Counted from the first letter of the stretch, positions 24,525 to 34,039 are shown. The stretch is 61,871 nt of DNA from Chloroflexi bacterium HGW-Chloroflexi-2 (GCA_002840735.1 PHBY01000016.1:1-61871); one strand, 5' to 3'. Translations and numbers: made by a program. Notes: a model not told the origin generated them from the letters alone.

Positions 24525-27428
24525 TTATAATTTATTCTGCAAAGCAGCTTTTATTCTTTCCGGTGTATACGGTAACTCTCTCATCCACACACCGCTAGCA
24601 TCATGGAGTGCACTTGCCATTGCGGGTGAAACTCCATCGATAGATATCTCCGCCACTGATTTAGCCCCAAATGGGCCTGTAGGTTCATCTGTCTGAACAA
24701 AGATGACATCCATGACAGGTGTTTCATTTGCACGGAAAATTTTATAGTCACTCAAATTGGGATTCAAAGGATTACCATTTTCATCAAAAAGCATTTCCTC
24801 TGTAAGCGCAAATCCCAATGCTTGCAACATACCACCTTCCACCTGCCCGGAAGCCGTGATGGGATTAATCACCCTGCCACAATCCACAACCATCAGCAAT
24901 CGTTCAACCTGCACCTCTCCGGTTTGCGTGTCCAGGACGATTTCAACAAATTGTGCTGCTGTTGGCGGTGGGCTGACCGGGCTAACATGCGATGCAGTGG
25001 TCCCAATTTGGTGCTGGTTTAGTTGGTGAATACTACTCAAAGCAATTTCCTCCAGTGTCAATTGTCTGCCATCCTGACTGATCACCTGTTTATTTTTCAG
25101 TTCTAACAGGTCAATATCAGGGATTTCCAGCATTAAGGCCGCATGTTCCAGAATCTGTTTCCTCACTTCCAGAGCTGCTTTTTTCACAGCACCACCACTG
25201 ACATAGGTGGTGCTACTGGCATAAGCCCCTTTGTCAAAGGGGGTAAAATCAGTATCCGATGAGTAAACAATAATGTCATCCAAAGGGACACCCAACACCT
25301 CTGCTGCAATTTGCCCCAATATCGTGTCAGACCCAGTTCCCAGGTCAGTTGCACCGATCAATAAATTAAATGAACCGTCATCATTCATTTTGATCGTGGC
25401 CGCCCCCATATCCAGATTGGCGATACCACTGCCATGGATCACTACCGCCATACCAATCCCTTTGCGATATCTTCCATCCTGATTTTGGTACATAGTTCTT
25501 TTTTCTCTAAATTGGGTGGCTTGCATGCCAATTTCCACACATTGTTGCATGCCGCTGGACTGCAATGCCTGCTTTACGCCCTTTCTCCCTTCACCCAATT
25601 GTTCAGACAGATACATTGTCTCGCCAATTTTCAGCCAATTCTCACGTTTGAATTCCACCACATCGATACCCAGATGATTGGCAATCTCTTCCATCATGAC
25701 TTCCATGCCATACTGGCATTGCATCGCTCCATAGCCCCTGAAAGCCCCGGCCGGTGGTGTGTTGGTATATACCACATCACAAATAAAGCGTGCGTTGGGT
25801 GGGTTGTAAAGCGTAAGTCCTTTAAAGCCACCAACCATATTGACAGTCAACCCATGACTCCCATACGCACCGGTATCGCCAATCAAATACAATTGGGCAA
25901 CGGTCATTTTCCGGTCTTTGATACCGACCTTGTAACGAATGACATTTGCATGCCGGCTGCGTGAGCTGGTAAATTCCTGGGTGCGCGTATACTCCATACG
26001 AACGGGTCGCCTGGTAAACATTGTCAGCTGAGCGCAAAGATCTTCCAGTAACATTTCCTGCTTATTGCCGAATCCACCACCGATACGCGGCTTGATAACC
26101 CGAATTCGCTTTACAGGTACATTAATCAACGGGGACAGCATTCTACGGATGTGAAATGGAACCTGGGTGCTTGTGCGCACAACAAGACGATCATCTTCAT
26201 CAAAATAAGTGATGCATACATGTGGTTCAAGATGAACATGTTGTTGTTTAGGTGTGCGATATTCTCCTTCAAAAACAAAATCTGCTTCTGAAAATACCTG
26301 ATCCACATTCCCGACTTCTGCTTCAATATGGTGGACAATATTGTGTTGCGCATCGTGAATCCCAATGCTATCTTCTTCATCGTGAATCACTGGAGCGTTT
26401 GCGCTCATTGCCTGTTCCATATCCACCACAACTGGCAGCAATTCATACTCAACTTCAATCAAATTCAACGCCCGATAAGCGATTTCCAAAGTATCTGCAG
26501 CTACTATTGCTACTCGATCGCCCACATGACGCACTTTATCATCCAGACAGACCTGATCATAGGGCAAAGGTTGCGGATAACTCTGCCCACCACTGGCAAA
26601 CTTTACCCTGGGAAGATCTTTATATGTTAATACAGCATGCACCCCAGGCAAGCTCCTGGCTTTAATAACATCAATATTTTTGATGCGAGCATGGGCATGG
26701 GGACTTGTTAACAGCGCACCATATAACATTCCCTCCGGATGAACATCATCTGTAAACACTGGTTTTCCCAATGCAAGCTTTTTAGCATCCACTTTGATTT
26801 CCGACTTTCCCACCACTGCCACATTTTCCATCTCTTTTGGCGTATAAACGATCGGGGGTAAAGGGTTTTTCTTTCCATCCTTGCGATAATATTCAGGTGG
26901 TAGATCGATGTCCTGAGTGTTTTCCGGTAATGTTAAAGCGATGTGTTGGTACGGCTTCAATGACTCTCCTCTCATTTCGGCTGCTGCTCTTTTTACCGCA
27001 TCAACACCTCGAACATACCCAGTACAACGACACAAAACACCATTCAGCGCTTTGCGAATCTCATCCTCTGTTGGATTCGAATTTTTGTTCATCAAGGCCT
27101 TCGCTGAAAGAATTTGAGCTGGTGTGCAGTATCCACATTGGATTGCACCTGTTTCAATAAATGCTTTTTGTAACGGATCAGGTGTTTCTGCATCTCCCAA
27201 CCCTTCCAGTGTGACGATGGACATATTATTTGCCTCAATAGCCTTGATGAGACAGCTCTTAACTGGTTTACCATTTAACAACACGGTACATACACCACAG
27301 GTGCCATCATCACAACCAGATTTTACACTCTTGTATCCCGCTTCACGCAAGACATCCAGTAAAGAATCCTTTTCACTTACTTCGAATTTTTTAATTTTTT
27401 CGTTTATTGTCAGTTTTATTTGTTTCAT
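24525..27428 (-). CDS. Single-chain molybdenum hydroxylase (XdhD/MOP-type xanthine or aldehyde dehydrogenase)
   Basis: 967 residues joining a 2x[2Fe-2S] N-terminal part to the molybdopterin subunit. First cluster: C39, C44, C47, C59; second: C98, C101, C133, C135. The molybdopterin part shows RIGGGFGN, GAFRGYGAMQ and, near the end, GAKSVAE carrying the probable catalytic Glu. No FAD subunit is encoded, so electrons leave through the iron-sulfur clusters, as in Desulfovibrio MOP or E. coli XdhD. Given the YgeW/YgeY/SsnA/HyuA cluster at 2.6-17.4 kb, a purine or selenium-dependent xanthine dehydrogenase role is attractive; an aldehyde oxidoreductase is the alternative. The 255-nt upstream gap is AT-rich and has no gene. 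Confidence 0.9.
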   Translation of the reverse strand: MKQIKLTINEKIKKFEVSEKDSLLDVLREAGYKSVKSGCDDGTCGVCTVLLNGKPVKSCLIKAIEANNMSIVTLEGLGDAETPDPLQKAFIETGAIQCGYCTPAQILSAKALMNKNSNPTEDEIRKALNGVLCRCTGYVRGVDAVKRAAAEMRGESLKPYQHIALTLPENTQDIDLPPEYYRKDGKKNPLPPIVYTPKEMENVAVVGKSEIKVDAKKLALGKPVFTDDVHPEGMLYGALLTSPHAHARIKNIDVIKARSLPGVHAVLTYKDLPRVKFASGGQSYPQPLPYDQVCLDDKVRHVGDRVAIVAADTLEIAYRALNLIEVEYELLPVVVDMEQAMSANAPVIHDEEDSIGIHDAQHNIVHHIEAEVGNVDQVFSEADFVFEGEYRTPKQQHVHLEPHVCITYFDEDDRLVVRTSTQVPFHIRRMLSPLINVPVKRIRVIKPRIGGGFGNKQEMLLEDLCAQLTMFTRRPVRMEYTRTQEFTSSRSRHANVIRYKVGIKDRKMTVAQLYLIGDTGAYGSHGLTVNMVGGFKGLTLYNPPNARFICDVVYTNTPPAGAFRGYGAMQCQYGMEVMMEEIANHLGIDVVEFKRENWLKIGETMYLSEQLGEGRKGVKQALQSSGMQQCVEIGMQATQFREKRTMYQNQDGRYRKGIGMAVVIHGSGIANLDMGAATIKMNDDGSFNLLIGATDLGTGSDTILGQIAAEVLGVPLDDIIVYSSDTDFTPFDKGAYASSTTYVSGGAVKKAALEVRKQILEHAALMLEIPDIDLLELKNKQVISQDGRQLTLEEIALSSIHQLNQHQIGTTASHVSPVSPPPTAAQFVEIVLDTQTGEVQVERLLMVVDCGRVINPITASGQVEGGMLQALGFALTEEMLFDENGNPLNPNLSDYKIFRANETPVMDVIFVQTDEPTGPFGAKSVAEISIDGVSPAMASALHDASGVWMRELPYTPERIKAALQNKL

Positions 27429-27683
27429 CCTTGATTCCTCTTATTTGTTTGAAATTCTGGGAAGTTTTAATTTCTTGACTTTTTTGGGTTAGGAAATTTG
27501 ACCAGCATTAAGATACAAATTTGTGAATTTTTAAATATCAAAAAAAATACATTTTTATTTCATCAACTATCAATCATATAGAAGGTGAATTTCTCGTCAC
27601 AGGAGAATTCATTCGAACCATTTCAATTAGACAATAATTATAATAATTTCCAAAACTTCCAAAGTATTCAATCCATTAAAGAT

Positions 27684-28106
27684 TTATTCTTCTGATTCCA
27701 ACAACACACACGCTCTGAAGATGTCACTTTCTGTGATTATTCCCACGACCTGATCATCTATCATCACCGGTAAAGTACTAATATCATTGGATATCATGGT
27801 TTTTGCAGCATCAAGCAAGGTTGTTTCTGGTGTGGTTGTAATCAATTTATGAGACATCACCAGACGAACCGGCATTCTATCTAGAAAATCATTGGTAACT
27901 TCTGTACTTAAAGCAAACGTTGACCATGGAACCTTCTGAGTAAGATCTTCAATGGTTACAACACCTACTAAAATTCCTTCATCAACCACCAGAAGTCTCC
28001 TGACATCTTTTTTTATCATTTTCCAATATGCATCAGGCATTGTATCGTTACTACTTATGGTAAGTAGATTTTGGGTCATCCAATCCTTCACCAGATTGCC
28101 TTTCAT
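27684..28106 (-). CDS. CBS-domain pair protein (copy 1)
   Basis: 140 residues from the ATG at 28106, chosen because AAGGAGG precedes it and the paralog at 28352-28774 begins at the same point; the frame is open 19 codons further upstream. Two CBS repeats, the second ending VVGIITESDIFRA, form a Bateman module that usually binds adenosyl nucleotides and signals energy or redox state. No other domain is attached. It is a tandem duplicate of the next upstream gene, leader included (identical GGAGGACGAAATGAAAGG context), with the 75-nt palindromic element lying between the copies. Confidence 0.9.
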   Translation of the reverse strand: MKGNLVKDWMTQNLLTISSNDTMPDAYWKMIKKDVRRLLVVDEGILVGVVTIEDLTQKVPWSTFALSTEVTNDFLDRMPVRLVMSHKLITTTPETTLLDAAKTMISNDISTLPVMIDDQVVGIITESDIFRACVLLESEE

Positions 28107-28170
28107 TTCGTCCTCCTTTCTAGAAAAATTTTCGATTTGTTTCATAAAGAAAACTCGTGTCATTTCAATA

Positions 28171-28245
28171 ATTAGCGGTCAGGGTGTTTTTGGCGTGCGT
28201 CCGCACGCCAAAAACACCCGCTTGCCCCGATTTATTGAGATGATA
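28171..28245. repeat. 75-nt palindromic element, left copy
   Basis: The core is an 18-bp perfect inverted repeat, GGGTGTTTTTGGCGTGCG and its complement, with a 2-nt loop, flanked by ATTAGCGGTCA on the left and CGCTTGCCCCGATTTATT to the right. An almost identical copy lies in the opposite orientation at 43071-43145. It falls between the two tandem CBS genes, 65 nt upstream of copy 1. It could be a mobile palindromic (REP/MITE-like) unit or a transcription terminator for the upstream CBS gene. Confidence 0.9.
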
Positions 28246-28351
28246 CGAAAACTCTTTCTACTATCAGTTATCATTCATATTTCTTCGTTTAATTAAATGC
28301 AGAAAATAAGGTTGAACAGAATAACTACTGCAGTTTGAAAGCGAAATTGTT

Positions 28352-28774
28352 TTATTCTTCCGATGCAAGCTCCACAAAAGCTCTGAAAATATCACTTTCC
28401 GTTATGATGCCCACAACTTGATCGTCTTGCAGAACCGGTAATGTACTGATTTCATTTGAGATCATTGAGTTTGCTGCGTCAAACAAGGATGTTTCCGGTG
28501 TCGTCGTGATCAATTTCTGGGTCATTACCAAACGAACCGGGAATTTCGATAAAATGTCACTGGCATGAACAGCATTCAGGGCAAATGCAGTCCAGGGAAT
28601 TTTTTGTTGAAGATCGTCAATGGTAACAATGCCGGTCAAAATTCCATCATCAATAACTAACAGTCGCCTGATTTTGTTATTGATCATCTTCCAATATGCA
28701 TCAGGCATGGTAACGTTACTGCCTACTGAAATCGGATTTTGAGTCATCCAATCCTTTACCAGACCGCCTTTCAT
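28352..28774 (-). CDS. CBS-domain pair protein (copy 2)
   Basis: 140 residues, highly similar to the adjacent downstream copy over its whole length (VKDWMTQN start, VVGIITESDIFRA end). Two CBS motifs only. The AGGAGGACGAAATG leader is shared with the paralog. The two probably arose by tandem duplication and may form homo- or heterodimers sensing nucleotides. They head the minus-strand string downstream of the cyclic-nucleotide-binding gene. Confidence 0.92.
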   Translation of the reverse strand: MKGGLVKDWMTQNPISVGSNVTMPDAYWKMINNKIRRLLVIDDGILTGIVTIDDLQQKIPWTAFALNAVHASDILSKFPVRLVMTQKLITTTPETSLFDAANSMISNEISTLPVLQDDQVVGIITESDIFRAFVELASEE

Positions 28775-28838
28775 TTCGTCCTCCTCTCCTAAAAATAATG
28801 GAAACCTTTAACTTTTCTGGTAATTTACATAAAACACA

Positions 28839-29288
28839 TCATTGTTGTAATAGATTAATTCTGAAATCCAGGATCCGCTTCATTAATTTTTTTAATAATT
28901 GTTGTTGGATTAACAAACCCAATTGACAATCTTTTTGAATAAGCTCTCTTAATGCTTGGTTGTCCACTTCTAAAACTTCTACTTCGGTGAGAGTCTTTTC
29001 AGTCGCTGAATAGATGTAGGGTTCAACTAAGGCAGAACATCCTGCTATTTCTTCACCAAATAAAGTATCAACCCTGACCTGCCCTTCCTCACCAATGTTG
29101 AATAATACTTCTAGTTCACCTTTACGAAGAAAGTACAGCTTTTTGCCAACTTCTCCTTCCTTAAAAAGGATTTTGTTGGCTGGATAACAAACAGCATCTG
29201 AGAATTCAGCAATTGTGTCAATCTGTTCGTCTGTTAAATCATCAAAGCAAGAAAACTCCCGGAAATATTTTGGAAAAGTTGCCATCAT
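28839..29288 (-). CDS. Cyclic nucleotide-binding domain protein without DNA-binding domain
   Basis: 149 residues holding one CAP-type effector domain: FKEGEVGKKLYFLRKGELEVL, shown here across two strands, then a phosphate-binding-like FGEEIAGCSALVEP segment and a C-terminal helix. There is no helix-turn-helix, so it is a stand-alone sensor rather than a Crp-type regulator. The start is one of two adjacent ATGs with GGAGG just upstream. It sits with the two CBS proteins, making a small nucleotide-sensing group of three. Confidence 0.82.
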   Translation of the reverse strand: MMATFPKYFREFSCFDDLTDEQIDTIAEFSDAVCYPANKILFKEGEVGKKLYFLRKGELEVLFNIGEEGQVRVDTLFGEEIAGCSALVEPYIYSATEKTLTEVEVLEVDNQALRELIQKDCQLGLLIQQQLLKKLMKRILDFRINLLQQ

Positions 29289-29434
29289 TTACCTCCATTT
29301 CTTACTCGTCTTAGAATAAATATTTTGTTTAAGAAGTAATCACCATAACTCTATTCATTTCATAATAATTTTTTTCTCATCACCTCCTCGCAAGCAATCC
29401 ACATCTTTTTTGTGCTCACTGTTAAATCTGAAAT

Positions 29435-30382
29435 TCAATCTGGATAATGTGAGAGTATTGCACTCCAATAGCGTTCACCGTACCGGGTAACAACCTGTGC
29501 CTTTCTACTTTTTTCAAGAATAATCAAAGTATTCTGTACATTTCCCTTTGAATATTTTTTTAATGTTTCCAATAATTCACTTTCTTTCATCGGGTGACGG
29601 GTAATGATGTCAACCACAGCATCCACTAAATTTTCATTTTCTGCCAGTTCAAAGACTCCGTCCGTTGTGTTGACCACTCTGGCAATTGAGCCAAAAATAT
29701 CTCGTGCTCGTTGAATCCCTTCTTGGTCGGCTGGTTTTACCCAGGGTTCTACGGGTGGTCGAGTTGGCAGCAAAATATGAACCTCATCTGGTTGAATAAC
29801 CCTGAGATGAGAGGCGATTTCGGTTAAAGTTTCTACAGAGTCATTTAAGTCTTTCATCAACATCACTTCAATCCATAATTTTCCATGGTATTCTTGCCGA
29901 AATAGCTTCAAACCATTCACAAGACGATTGAAAGTTACCTGCGGATGAGGTCGGTTGATCCTTTTGTAAAGCTTGGCATTTCCTGCATCTAAAGAAGGGA
30001 GGACTGCATCTGCCATCAATAATTCCTGTCTTACCTCAGGTAGATACAGTAACGATCCATTTGTTATGACTGCAATAGGAATCTTTGTAATTTGTTTTAT
30101 TTGCTCGATGAGGATACCAACATTCGATGCCAGCATTGTTTCTCCAGATCCTACAAAGGTGATCCAGTCGGCTCCCCCTTTTTGGTGATCCTCCAAAGCC
30201 TGTTCTAACTGAGATGATATATCTTGTGTTGGTATATATTCTTTTCTTTGGTTGGTCAAAGGAATGGTTCTGCCAAGCTGGCAATAAACACAATTCCAAT
30301 TACATGTCTTCAGGATAACAGGATCAATGCCTAACGATTGTCCCAATCTTCGAGAAGGAACCGGACCAAATACATATTTCAT
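29435..30382 (-). CDS. Radical SAM protein of the COG0731 type
   Basis: 315 residues. The [4Fe-4S]-SAM motif is CNWNCVYC (C-x3-C-x2-C) near residue 27-34, preceded by FGPVPSRRLG typical of this uncharacterised family distantly related to wyosine synthase TYW1. The C-terminal 80 residues look like a winged-helix segment (MKESELLETLKKY). AAAGGAG precedes the ATG. COG0731 proteins often neighbour Mrp- and NifX-type genes, but their reaction is not established. The 146-nt gap before the cyclic-nucleotide gene has no feature. Confidence 0.88.
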   Translation of the reverse strand: MKYVFGPVPSRRLGQSLGIDPVILKTCNWNCVYCQLGRTIPLTNQRKEYIPTQDISSQLEQALEDHQKGGADWITFVGSGETMLASNVGILIEQIKQITKIPIAVITNGSLLYLPEVRQELLMADAVLPSLDAGNAKLYKRINRPHPQVTFNRLVNGLKLFRQEYHGKLWIEVMLMKDLNDSVETLTEIASHLRVIQPDEVHILLPTRPPVEPWVKPADQEGIQRARDIFGSIARVVNTTDGVFELAENENLVDAVVDIITRHPMKESELLETLKKYSKGNVQNTLIILEKSRKAQVVTRYGERYWSAILSHYPD

Positions 30383-30396
30383 CAGTCTCCTTTCTA

Positions 30397-31062
30397 CTAA
30401 CGTTCTCCAAAGAGTTTTGTCCCAATTCTGATAATGTTTGATCCCTCTTCTATGGCAACCAGATAGCTATTGCTCATCCCCATGGATAAGTATTCCATGG
30501 TTGTGTCAGGTAGATTTAATTTCCTCAAATGCTCAAACATTTTATAAGTTGTTTGATAATATGGACGACTGTCTTCGGGGTCTCCGAAGCGTGGTCCCAT
30601 TGTCATCAATCCTTTTACCTGAACATATTTCAAACCAGACATTTGAACGACCAGGTCTTCCACTTTTTCCGGGAATAAACCCGTCTTATTTTCTTCTCGC
30701 CCACTATTGATTTCAATCAGTACCGGCATTGATTTTTGGGTTTTTTCACAATGCCGCTCAAGCGTTAAAGCCAGTTTCCAGGAATCAACAGTTTCGATGA
30801 TGTCAAAGTTCTCAACAGTAATTTTGGCTTTATTAATTTGTAAATGACCAATCATATGCCAGATTGCTTTGGCACCAATTTTGCTAATAAAAGGCAAGGC
30901 TTCCTGAACGTAGTTATACCCAATATGCGTCACACCAGCCTGAATGATTGCTTCGACCTCTTCCGGTGTTCTGGTTTTCGCCGCAGCCAACAATGTCACA
31001 TGGGATGGGATTGTTTTTCGTATTTGTTTGACTGATTTTTCTATTTCTAAAGCTGTAGACAT
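30397..31062 (-). CDS. YggS/PROSC-family pyridoxal phosphate homeostasis protein
   Basis: 221 residues, alanine-racemase-like barrel. AAAKTRTPEEV holds the PLP-binding Lys, HMIGHLQINK and SMGMSNSYLVAIEEGS are the diagnostic segments and IRIGTKLFGER the end. The otherwise common GENRVQE motif reads GYNYVQE. Homologs bind PLP without a known catalytic reaction and buffer the cofactor. Only 3 nt separate it from the ZIP gene stop, showing cotranscription. Confidence 0.93.
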   Translation of the reverse strand: MSTALEIEKSVKQIRKTIPSHVTLLAAAKTRTPEEVEAIIQAGVTHIGYNYVQEALPFISKIGAKAIWHMIGHLQINKAKITVENFDIIETVDSWKLALTLERHCEKTQKSMPVLIEINSGREENKTGLFPEKVEDLVVQMSGLKYVQVKGLMTMGPRFGDPEDSRPYYQTTYKMFEHLRKLNLPDTTMEYLSMGMSNSYLVAIEEGSNIIRIGTKLFGER

Positions 31063-31065
31063 TAC

Positions 31066-31800
31066 TTAACCTTTTGATAAAACAATTATTACAGCAATGG
31101 CAATGCCCGCCAATAATGAAAAGATGGTGTATTTTTTTGCTTCTTTTTCCACTGCTGGTAATAAATGAGTAGCTCCCACATATACCAGCGCACCAGCAGA
31201 AATAGCTAACAGAATTCCTAGAGATGAGGAGTTGATGGAACTAATAAATGGAAACGAAACGATCGTTCCAATGGGCGTGGATAAAGCAGCAGCCAAAAAA
31301 GCGAATATTACCGATTTTTTATGTGAGAAACCAGCTCTTTCAAGGAGTAAAAATGTCACGATTCCTTCTGGAAATTCATGCAACACCATTCCAATAGCTG
31401 TCAGGACACCTGTAAAGATGCTGACATTAAATGTGACAGAATAGATAACCCCATCAATAAATGAATGTAATCCAATCCCAATCATGGGTATTACACCAAT
31501 GGCAAGATTGTCACAATTTCGATCATGACATACCATCATGTTAATGAAACGATTAATCAGATACATACCCATAAATCCCGCGAGAAGATATACCGGTGCA
31601 TTCTGATTCATAGAAATAGATTTAGGAATGATGTGAATAAACGATACCGAGATTAGTACACCAGCAGCGAAACTAATAAAATACGCAATATTTTTGCTTC
31701 CCCATTGTTCGTACTTGAAGATTACATAAATTCCAATGGAGGTAACCAGACAGGCTAATAAGCTTGTGAGTAAAACGGCCCAAAAAGTACTTAAATTCAT
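31066..31800 (-). CDS. ZIP-family divalent metal transporter
   Basis: 244 residues from the ATG at 31800 (GGAG 7 nt upstream; the frame opens at a TTG 15 nt earlier). About eight hydrophobic segments. The two metal-pathway helices are present: GLHSFIDGVIYS in TM4 and VLHEFPEGIVTF in TM5. Inner membrane import of Zn, Fe or Mn is expected. Its place in an island of Fe-S and metal-cofactor genes suggests it supplies iron or another metal for them (inference). Confidence 0.9.
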   Translation of the reverse strand: MNLSTFWAVLLTSLLACLVTSIGIYVIFKYEQWGSKNIAYFISFAAGVLISVSFIHIIPKSISMNQNAPVYLLAGFMGMYLINRFINMMVCHDRNCDNLAIGVIPMIGIGLHSFIDGVIYSVTFNVSIFTGVLTAIGMVLHEFPEGIVTFLLLERAGFSHKKSVIFAFLAAALSTPIGTIVSFPFISSINSSSLGILLAISAGALVYVGATHLLPAVEKEAKKYTIFSLLAGIAIAVIIVLSKG

Positions 31801-31817
31801 GTCACACTCCAACAATA

Positions 31818-32375
31818 TTACAAAGGATTAATTTTTACACCAATGGGTACTTTTACTATTTCACCACTGGGTTTTTTATGCATTCGGTATAAATCCTCCG
31901 GCGATTTTATTCGATCAATAAATAGAATTCCGTCTAAATGATCAATTTCGTGATGGACAATAACGGCATTGAAACCTTGAAACACTTCATCGAATGAATG
32001 ACCGCTTTCATCTAACCCAATCACTCGCAGCTTATGTGGTCGAATTGTCTCTCCATACAATCCTGGAAAACTCAAGCAACCATCAAAATCTTTTCTCTCA
32101 TCAGCTTCCATTATTATTTGTGGATTGATCAAAGCTCTGGGAGTACCGGCCTCCCAATCGCCATTCTGGTCATTTCCGAGACAGACAATCACCACCCGTT
32201 TATGAATATTAATCTGGGGAGCAGCTAAACCAATTCCTTCTTCATGTTCTTTTATTGTGTCTTTGAGATCTTTAATTATTTTTTTCACACCGGAAGAAAC
32301 AGATTCAACAGGCTCACTCTTCATCCGTAATTTATTTTTAGATTCGGGGTAAATTAAGATTTTTCGTTCCGTCAT
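31818..32375 (-). CDS. def: Peptide deformylase
   Basis: 185 residues with all three motifs: GIGLAAPQ at about 67-74, DGCLSFPG (EGCLS type, metal Cys) and HHEIDHLDG (two metal His and catalytic Glu). It removes formyl groups from nascent proteins using Fe or Zn. It is co-oriented with the metal island genes and 17 nt from the ZIP gene. It may be an extra copy rather than the housekeeping one, since no fmt or ribosomal genes are nearby. Confidence 0.95.
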   Translation of the reverse strand: MTERKILIYPESKNKLRMKSEPVESVSSGVKKIIKDLKDTIKEHEEGIGLAAPQINIHKRVVIVCLGNDQNGDWEAGTPRALINPQIIMEADERKDFDGCLSFPGLYGETIRPHKLRVIGLDESGHSFDEVFQGFNAVIVHHEIDHLDGILFIDRIKSPEDLYRMHKKPSGEIVKVPIGVKINPL

Positions 32376-32414
32376 TTTTTCATCTCAAACTTTTCCAGAC
32401 AGCGCCTTAAGTGG

Positions 32415-33737
32415 TTAATTTTTGAGGTTGGTAGCACTCAGTTTTTCCATTGCCTGATTTACTGCTGCACGTAATGTTGACACAGCCAAAGAGAGACAGT
32501 GTTCGTGATCCTCTGGAATGCTGATCAACTCGGTTAAAAGATCATCTGGTGATATTTTCATTGCTTCTGAGAGAGGCTTCGAGTGCGCCATTTTCGTGAG
32601 CATGCTTCCACAGGCAATGGTAGCTCCACATCCATCGGTCATAAATCTGGCTTCTTTGATCACATCTCCATCTAACATTAATTGAATTTCCATTGTGTCA
32701 CCGCACCAACCAGTAACCTTTCCACAGGCATCCGGTTTTTCGAAACAACCCATGTTTTCTTTGAGACGGATTAATTGGCGAGCGACATCAGAAAATGCTT
32801 TATCATGATCATTTACAATCGCATCAGACTCAATCAACGGCTTTTTTGGATCATCAATTGCACCTGCAAAAACCCACTTATTTTCTTTAACAGATTCTGA
32901 TACAACCTTTTCATCCGTTTTCCCCTGGATCGGCATAGCTTTTTCGAAAGCCTCCATTAGAGTGATTGTTTCTGCAAATTCGATGTCTTCAATCTCTCCG
33001 AAATCACATAATTGAGTCAGAACCGGATTGATCGGAATTTGTGCTAAAAGTGGTGCATGAGCTGCCTTAGCAACTTTTTCGCCATTGCTTTCACCGAAAA
33101 TCATGTGCCGTTTGCCAGTATCCGGGCAGGGATAATAGGCCATATTTTCGACTACTCCAATAATCGGCACACCAACCCGAATTGCCATGTTCACAGCTTT
33201 GTTGACGATCATTGTGGCTAATGACTGTGGTGTGGTGACCATCACAATGCCATCCACCGGTAGCAGGTGCATGATGGTTAAAGCCGCATCAGACGTTCCA
33301 GGTGGTAAATCAATCAACAAATAATCGAGATTGCCCCACATCACATCACCCCATAATTGCGTGATTGCTTTTGCAATCAGTGGTCCACGCCAGATGAGAG
33401 GATTATCTTCGCCTTCGATCAGCAAATTCATCGAAATAACTTTGATTCCGGTTTTACTGGTTAGTGGAAGAATGCCGTATTGCCCTGAGTTAACCGGTCC
33501 ACGTAATCCAAATAAGGTTGGCATGCTAGGCCCGGTGATATCGGCATCCAGTACACCAACTTCGTAACCTTCTCTTGCCAGACTGGTTGCCAATAAACCG
33601 GTCACAAAAGATTTTCCTACACCACCTTTTCCACTCATCACAGCAATTACTTTTTTTATTTTATTGTATTCGGATGCTGATCCTGTTGCCTTGGTAGGTT
33701 TTTTTTCATTATTTTCCTGGTTTGTTGTGTTGATCAT
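32415..33737 (-). CDS. Mrp/NBP35-type Fe-S ATPase fused to an IscU/NifU-like scaffold domain
   Basis: 440 residues. The N-terminal P-loop ATPase has SGKGGVGKS at 35-43, GPSMPTLFG and the Mrp segment CPDTGKRH. From about 339 to 440 follows a domain with the three cysteines of IscU/NifU-N scaffolds in the right order: C345 (GWCGD), C370 (GCGATIA) and C414 in EHCLSLA, equivalent to the HCSxLA motif. A 60-residue acidic linker joins them. Mrp carriers and U-type scaffolds are normally separate proteins; the fusion would build and transfer Fe-S clusters in one chain. Weak ribosome site. Confidence 0.93.
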   Translation of the reverse strand: MINTTNQENNEKKPTKATGSASEYNKIKKVIAVMSGKGGVGKSFVTGLLATSLAREGYEVGVLDADITGPSMPTLFGLRGPVNSGQYGILPLTSKTGIKVISMNLLIEGEDNPLIWRGPLIAKAITQLWGDVMWGNLDYLLIDLPPGTSDAALTIMHLLPVDGIVMVTTPQSLATMIVNKAVNMAIRVGVPIIGVVENMAYYPCPDTGKRHMIFGESNGEKVAKAAHAPLLAQIPINPVLTQLCDFGEIEDIEFAETITLMEAFEKAMPIQGKTDEKVVSESVKENKWVFAGAIDDPKKPLIESDAIVNDHDKAFSDVARQLIRLKENMGCFEKPDACGKVTGWCGDTMEIQLMLDGDVIKEARFMTDGCGATIACGSMLTKMAHSKPLSEAMKISPDDLLTELISIPEDHEHCLSLAVSTLRAAVNQAMEKLSATNLKN

Positions 33738-33844
33738 GTTTGTTTTCTTTTCTGAAAAAAATTTAGTAACTTTAATTGAAACTCTCTCATTTCATCTGTT
33801 AGATTGAAGATTATGAGAATCTTTTCAGCGATTTATCAGAACCT

Positions 33845-34039
33845 TTATTCTCGTTCCATTTGTGAGCCACATTTAGGACATTTTTTATCCATACAACGTT
33901 CGTTTACTTGATGGGCAATTTTATGCCCACAGGATGGGCACACACAAAAACCTGTCGGACCTGCACCAGGTTTATTACCGCCTCCCATACCTTTCCCTCC
34001 CTGTTTACCCTGTCTTCTACCAAAAATTCTATCAAACAT
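33845..34039 (-). CDS. Small double-zinc-ribbon protein
   Basis: 64 residues with a basic, Gly-rich N-terminal half and four CxxC-like knuckles: CVCPSCG and, later, CMDKKCPKCG. It probably binds one zinc or iron as a rubredoxin-like ribbon. AAGGAGG lies just upstream of the ATG. Similar small proteins occur near NifX- and Mrp-type genes of anaerobes; function unknown. Confidence 0.8.
   Translation of the reverse strand: MFDRIFGRRQGKQGGKGMGGGNKPGAGPTGFCVCPSCGHKIAHQVNERCMDKKCPKCGSQMERE

Noticed and set aside
28171-28245. CRISPR repeat or tRNA-like structure
   Set aside because: Only two copies 14.9 kb apart in opposite orientation, no spacers, and no tRNA arms or anticodon loop.
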